This document shows positions 5,207 to 6,399 of a stretch of 6,399 nt of DNA, in pieces; position 1 is the first letter of the stretch, and every line of letters begins with the position of its first letter. This DNA is from an uncultured Ruminococcus sp. (GTDB lineage: Bacteria > Bacillota > Clostridia > Oscillospirales > Acutalibacteraceae): positions 1-6,399 of the forward strand of contig CACYCD010000024.1 of the NCBI GenBank assembly GCA_902772755.1, read 5' to 3'. The notes under the pieces are model-generated. The model was not told the origin of the DNA. It did not search any database and saw only the letters and a list, made by a program, of their open reading frames with translations. The position numbers were made by a program, and so were the translations under genes.

Positions 5207-6399
5207 ATGTCACTTGTTAATATTAAAATTGAGGGCGTTCCCTATCAGGTTGAAGCAGGCTTGACAATTTTAGAGGCTGCCAGACAGTGCGGATACACCA
5301 TTCCCTCTTTGTGTACCTTTAACCATGGTGAGTGTTCCCTGGGTTCATGCCGTGTATGCCTTGTAGAGGCAACCGGTGCAAGAGGTCTTGTTGCCTCCTG
5401 CGTATATCCCGTAGCCGAGGGTATGGAAATCAGGATTTCCTCCCCCAAAGCAGTAAATGCAAGAAGAATTTCTGTAGAGCTTCTTCTTTCCAATCATAAT
5501 CAGAACTGCCAGCAGTGCAGTAAAAACGGCAAGTGTGAGCTTCTCCACGTTGCAAAGATCACAGGTGCAAGAGAAGGTGTGTTTGTCGGTGAAAAGACTC
5601 CCACAACCTACGATGACCTTGCTCCCTCTATTACCAGAGATACCTCCAAGTGTATCCTCTGCGGAAGATGTGTATCAAGATGCCAGAATGCTCACGGCAA
5701 CGGTATCCTCGGATTTGAGAACAGAGGCTTCTCAACTATCGTAGGTCCTGCCGGCGACAAGTCCTTCACAGAGTCTCCCTGTCTCCTTTGCGGACAGTGC
5801 GTAAACGTATGTCCCACAGGTGCTCTTATGGAGAAATCCGAGATCGCCAAGGTTGACGAGGCTATGGCAGCAGGCAAGCACGTTATCGTTCAGACCGCTC
5901 CTGCCGTTCGTGCATCTCTTGGTGAAGAGTTCGGAATGAAGATCGGCACACCCGTAACAGGCAAGATGGTTGCCGCTCTCAAGCGTCTGGGCTTTGACAA
6001 GGTTTATGACACCAACTTCGGTGCTGACCTTACAATTATGGAAGAGGCTACCGAGCTTCTCCACAGGATCACCGAGGGCGGTACGCTCCCGATGATCACC
6101 TCCTGTTCACCCGGTTGGGTAAACTATGCAGAGTACTACTACGGCGACTGCCTCGACCATCTCTCGACCTGCAAGTCACCTCATGAGATGGAGGGTGCCA
6201 TCCTCAAGTCCTACTATGCAGAAAAGAACAACATCGATCCCAAGGATATCTTTGTTGTATCTATTATGCCCTGTACTGCCAAGAAGTACGAGAAGGAGCG
6301 TCCCGCTCTTGTAACAAACGGTCTGCCTGATGTAGATGCAGTTCTCACCACCCGTGAGTTGGGCGATCTCATCAAGCGTTCGGGTATCAACTTTACTCA
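5207..6399 (+). CDS. hydA: [FeFe]-hydrogenase catalytic subunit HydA/HndD (3' end outside window)
   Basis: This is the H2-producing or H2-oxidising subunit carrying the H-cluster. The first 397 residues are visible and the frame is open to the window end. In order: a plant-type [2Fe-2S] domain (C36, C48, C51, C65; spacing 11, 2, 13); a His-Cys [4Fe-4S] motif (H97, C101, C104, C110); two ferredoxin-type [4Fe-4S] clusters (C149, C152, C155, C159 and C192, C195, C198, C202); then the H domain. Loop L1 reads TSCSPGW (298-304), so S301 replaces the second cysteine of the usual TSCCP. Loop L2 is MPCTAKKYE (354-362) with C356 and K359. By alignment from memory to Clostridium pasteurianum CpI, the proton-relay residues E280, E283, C300 and S320 are kept. 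Loop L3 and any C-terminal extra cluster domain fall beyond the window. It is the last visible gene of hydCBA. Confidence 0.96.
   Translation, partial: MSLVNIKIEGVPYQVEAGLTILEAARQCGYTIPSLCTFNHGECSLGSCRVCLVEATGARGLVASCVYPVAEGMEIRISSPKAVNARRISVELLLSNHNQNCQQCSKNGKCELLHVAKITGAREGVFVGEKTPTTYDDLAPSITRDTSKCILCGRCVSRCQNAHGNGILGFENRGFSTIVGPAGDKSFTESPCLLCGQCVNVCPTGALMEKSEIAKVDEAMAAGKHVIVQTAPAVRASLGEEFGMKIGTPVTGKMVAALKRLGFDKVYDTNFGADLTIMEEATELLHRITEGGTLPMITSCSPGWVNYAEYYYGDCLDHLSTCKSPHEMEGAILKSYYAEKNNIDPKDIFVVSIMPCTAKKYEKERPALVTNGLPDVDAVLTTRELGDLIKRSGINFT

Noticed and set aside
5535..5744. Short alternative-frame ORF inside hydA
   Set aside because: The hydA frame is open throughout and carries every cluster ligand with family spacing; this frame has no ribosome site or recognisable motif.

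Overview
The window is a [FeFe]-hydrogenase locus from an anaerobic member of the Clostridia. The strong purine-rich Shine-Dalgarno sites, moderate GC content and protein flavour suggest a Ruminococcus-like gut or rumen fermenter. That placement is inferred from general familiarity, not from a search.

Layout: (1) bases 1-2001, + strand, hold the 3' part of hydG followed 17 bases later by a complete hydF. These are two of the three maturases that build the diiron subcluster of [FeFe]-hydrogenase. (2) Bases 1991-2629, - strand, encode a Crp/Fnr-superfamily transcription factor whose stop region overlaps the end of hydF by 11 bases, tail to tail. (3) Bases 2642-2818 are a short AT-rich divergent intergenic region with a perfect 11+4+11 inverted repeat at 2682-2707. 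(4) Bases 2819-6399, + strand, hold a tight operon of hydC (NuoE-like), hydB (NuoF-like flavoprotein) and hydA (H-cluster catalytic subunit, cut off by the window end). This is the gene set of a trimeric NAD(H)-linked, probably electron-bifurcating hydrogenase of the Thermotoga HydABC / Desulfovibrio Hnd type.

How it works together: HydG makes the CO- and CN-bearing iron synthon and HydF is the GTPase scaffold that delivers the [2Fe] precursor to apo-HydA. HydA exchanges electrons between protons and an iron-sulfur relay shared with HydB and HydC. HydB carries the predicted FMN and NAD(H) site. Such trimers typically oxidise NADH and reduced ferredoxin together to release H2. The third maturase, hydE, is not in the window.

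The most interesting signal is regulatory. The inverted repeat is centred exactly 41.5 bases upstream of the start predicted from an extended -10 element facing hydC. The same repeat covers the -35 and most of the spacer of a good promoter facing the divergent regulator gene. This is the geometry of a class II Crp/Fnr activator site that also gives autorepression, and it suggests a self-limiting switch for the hydrogenase operon. A second point is the H-cluster loop 1 of HydA, which reads TSCSPGW instead of the textbook TSCCPGW. No tRNA, rRNA, CRISPR array, insertion sequence or other mobile element was seen.
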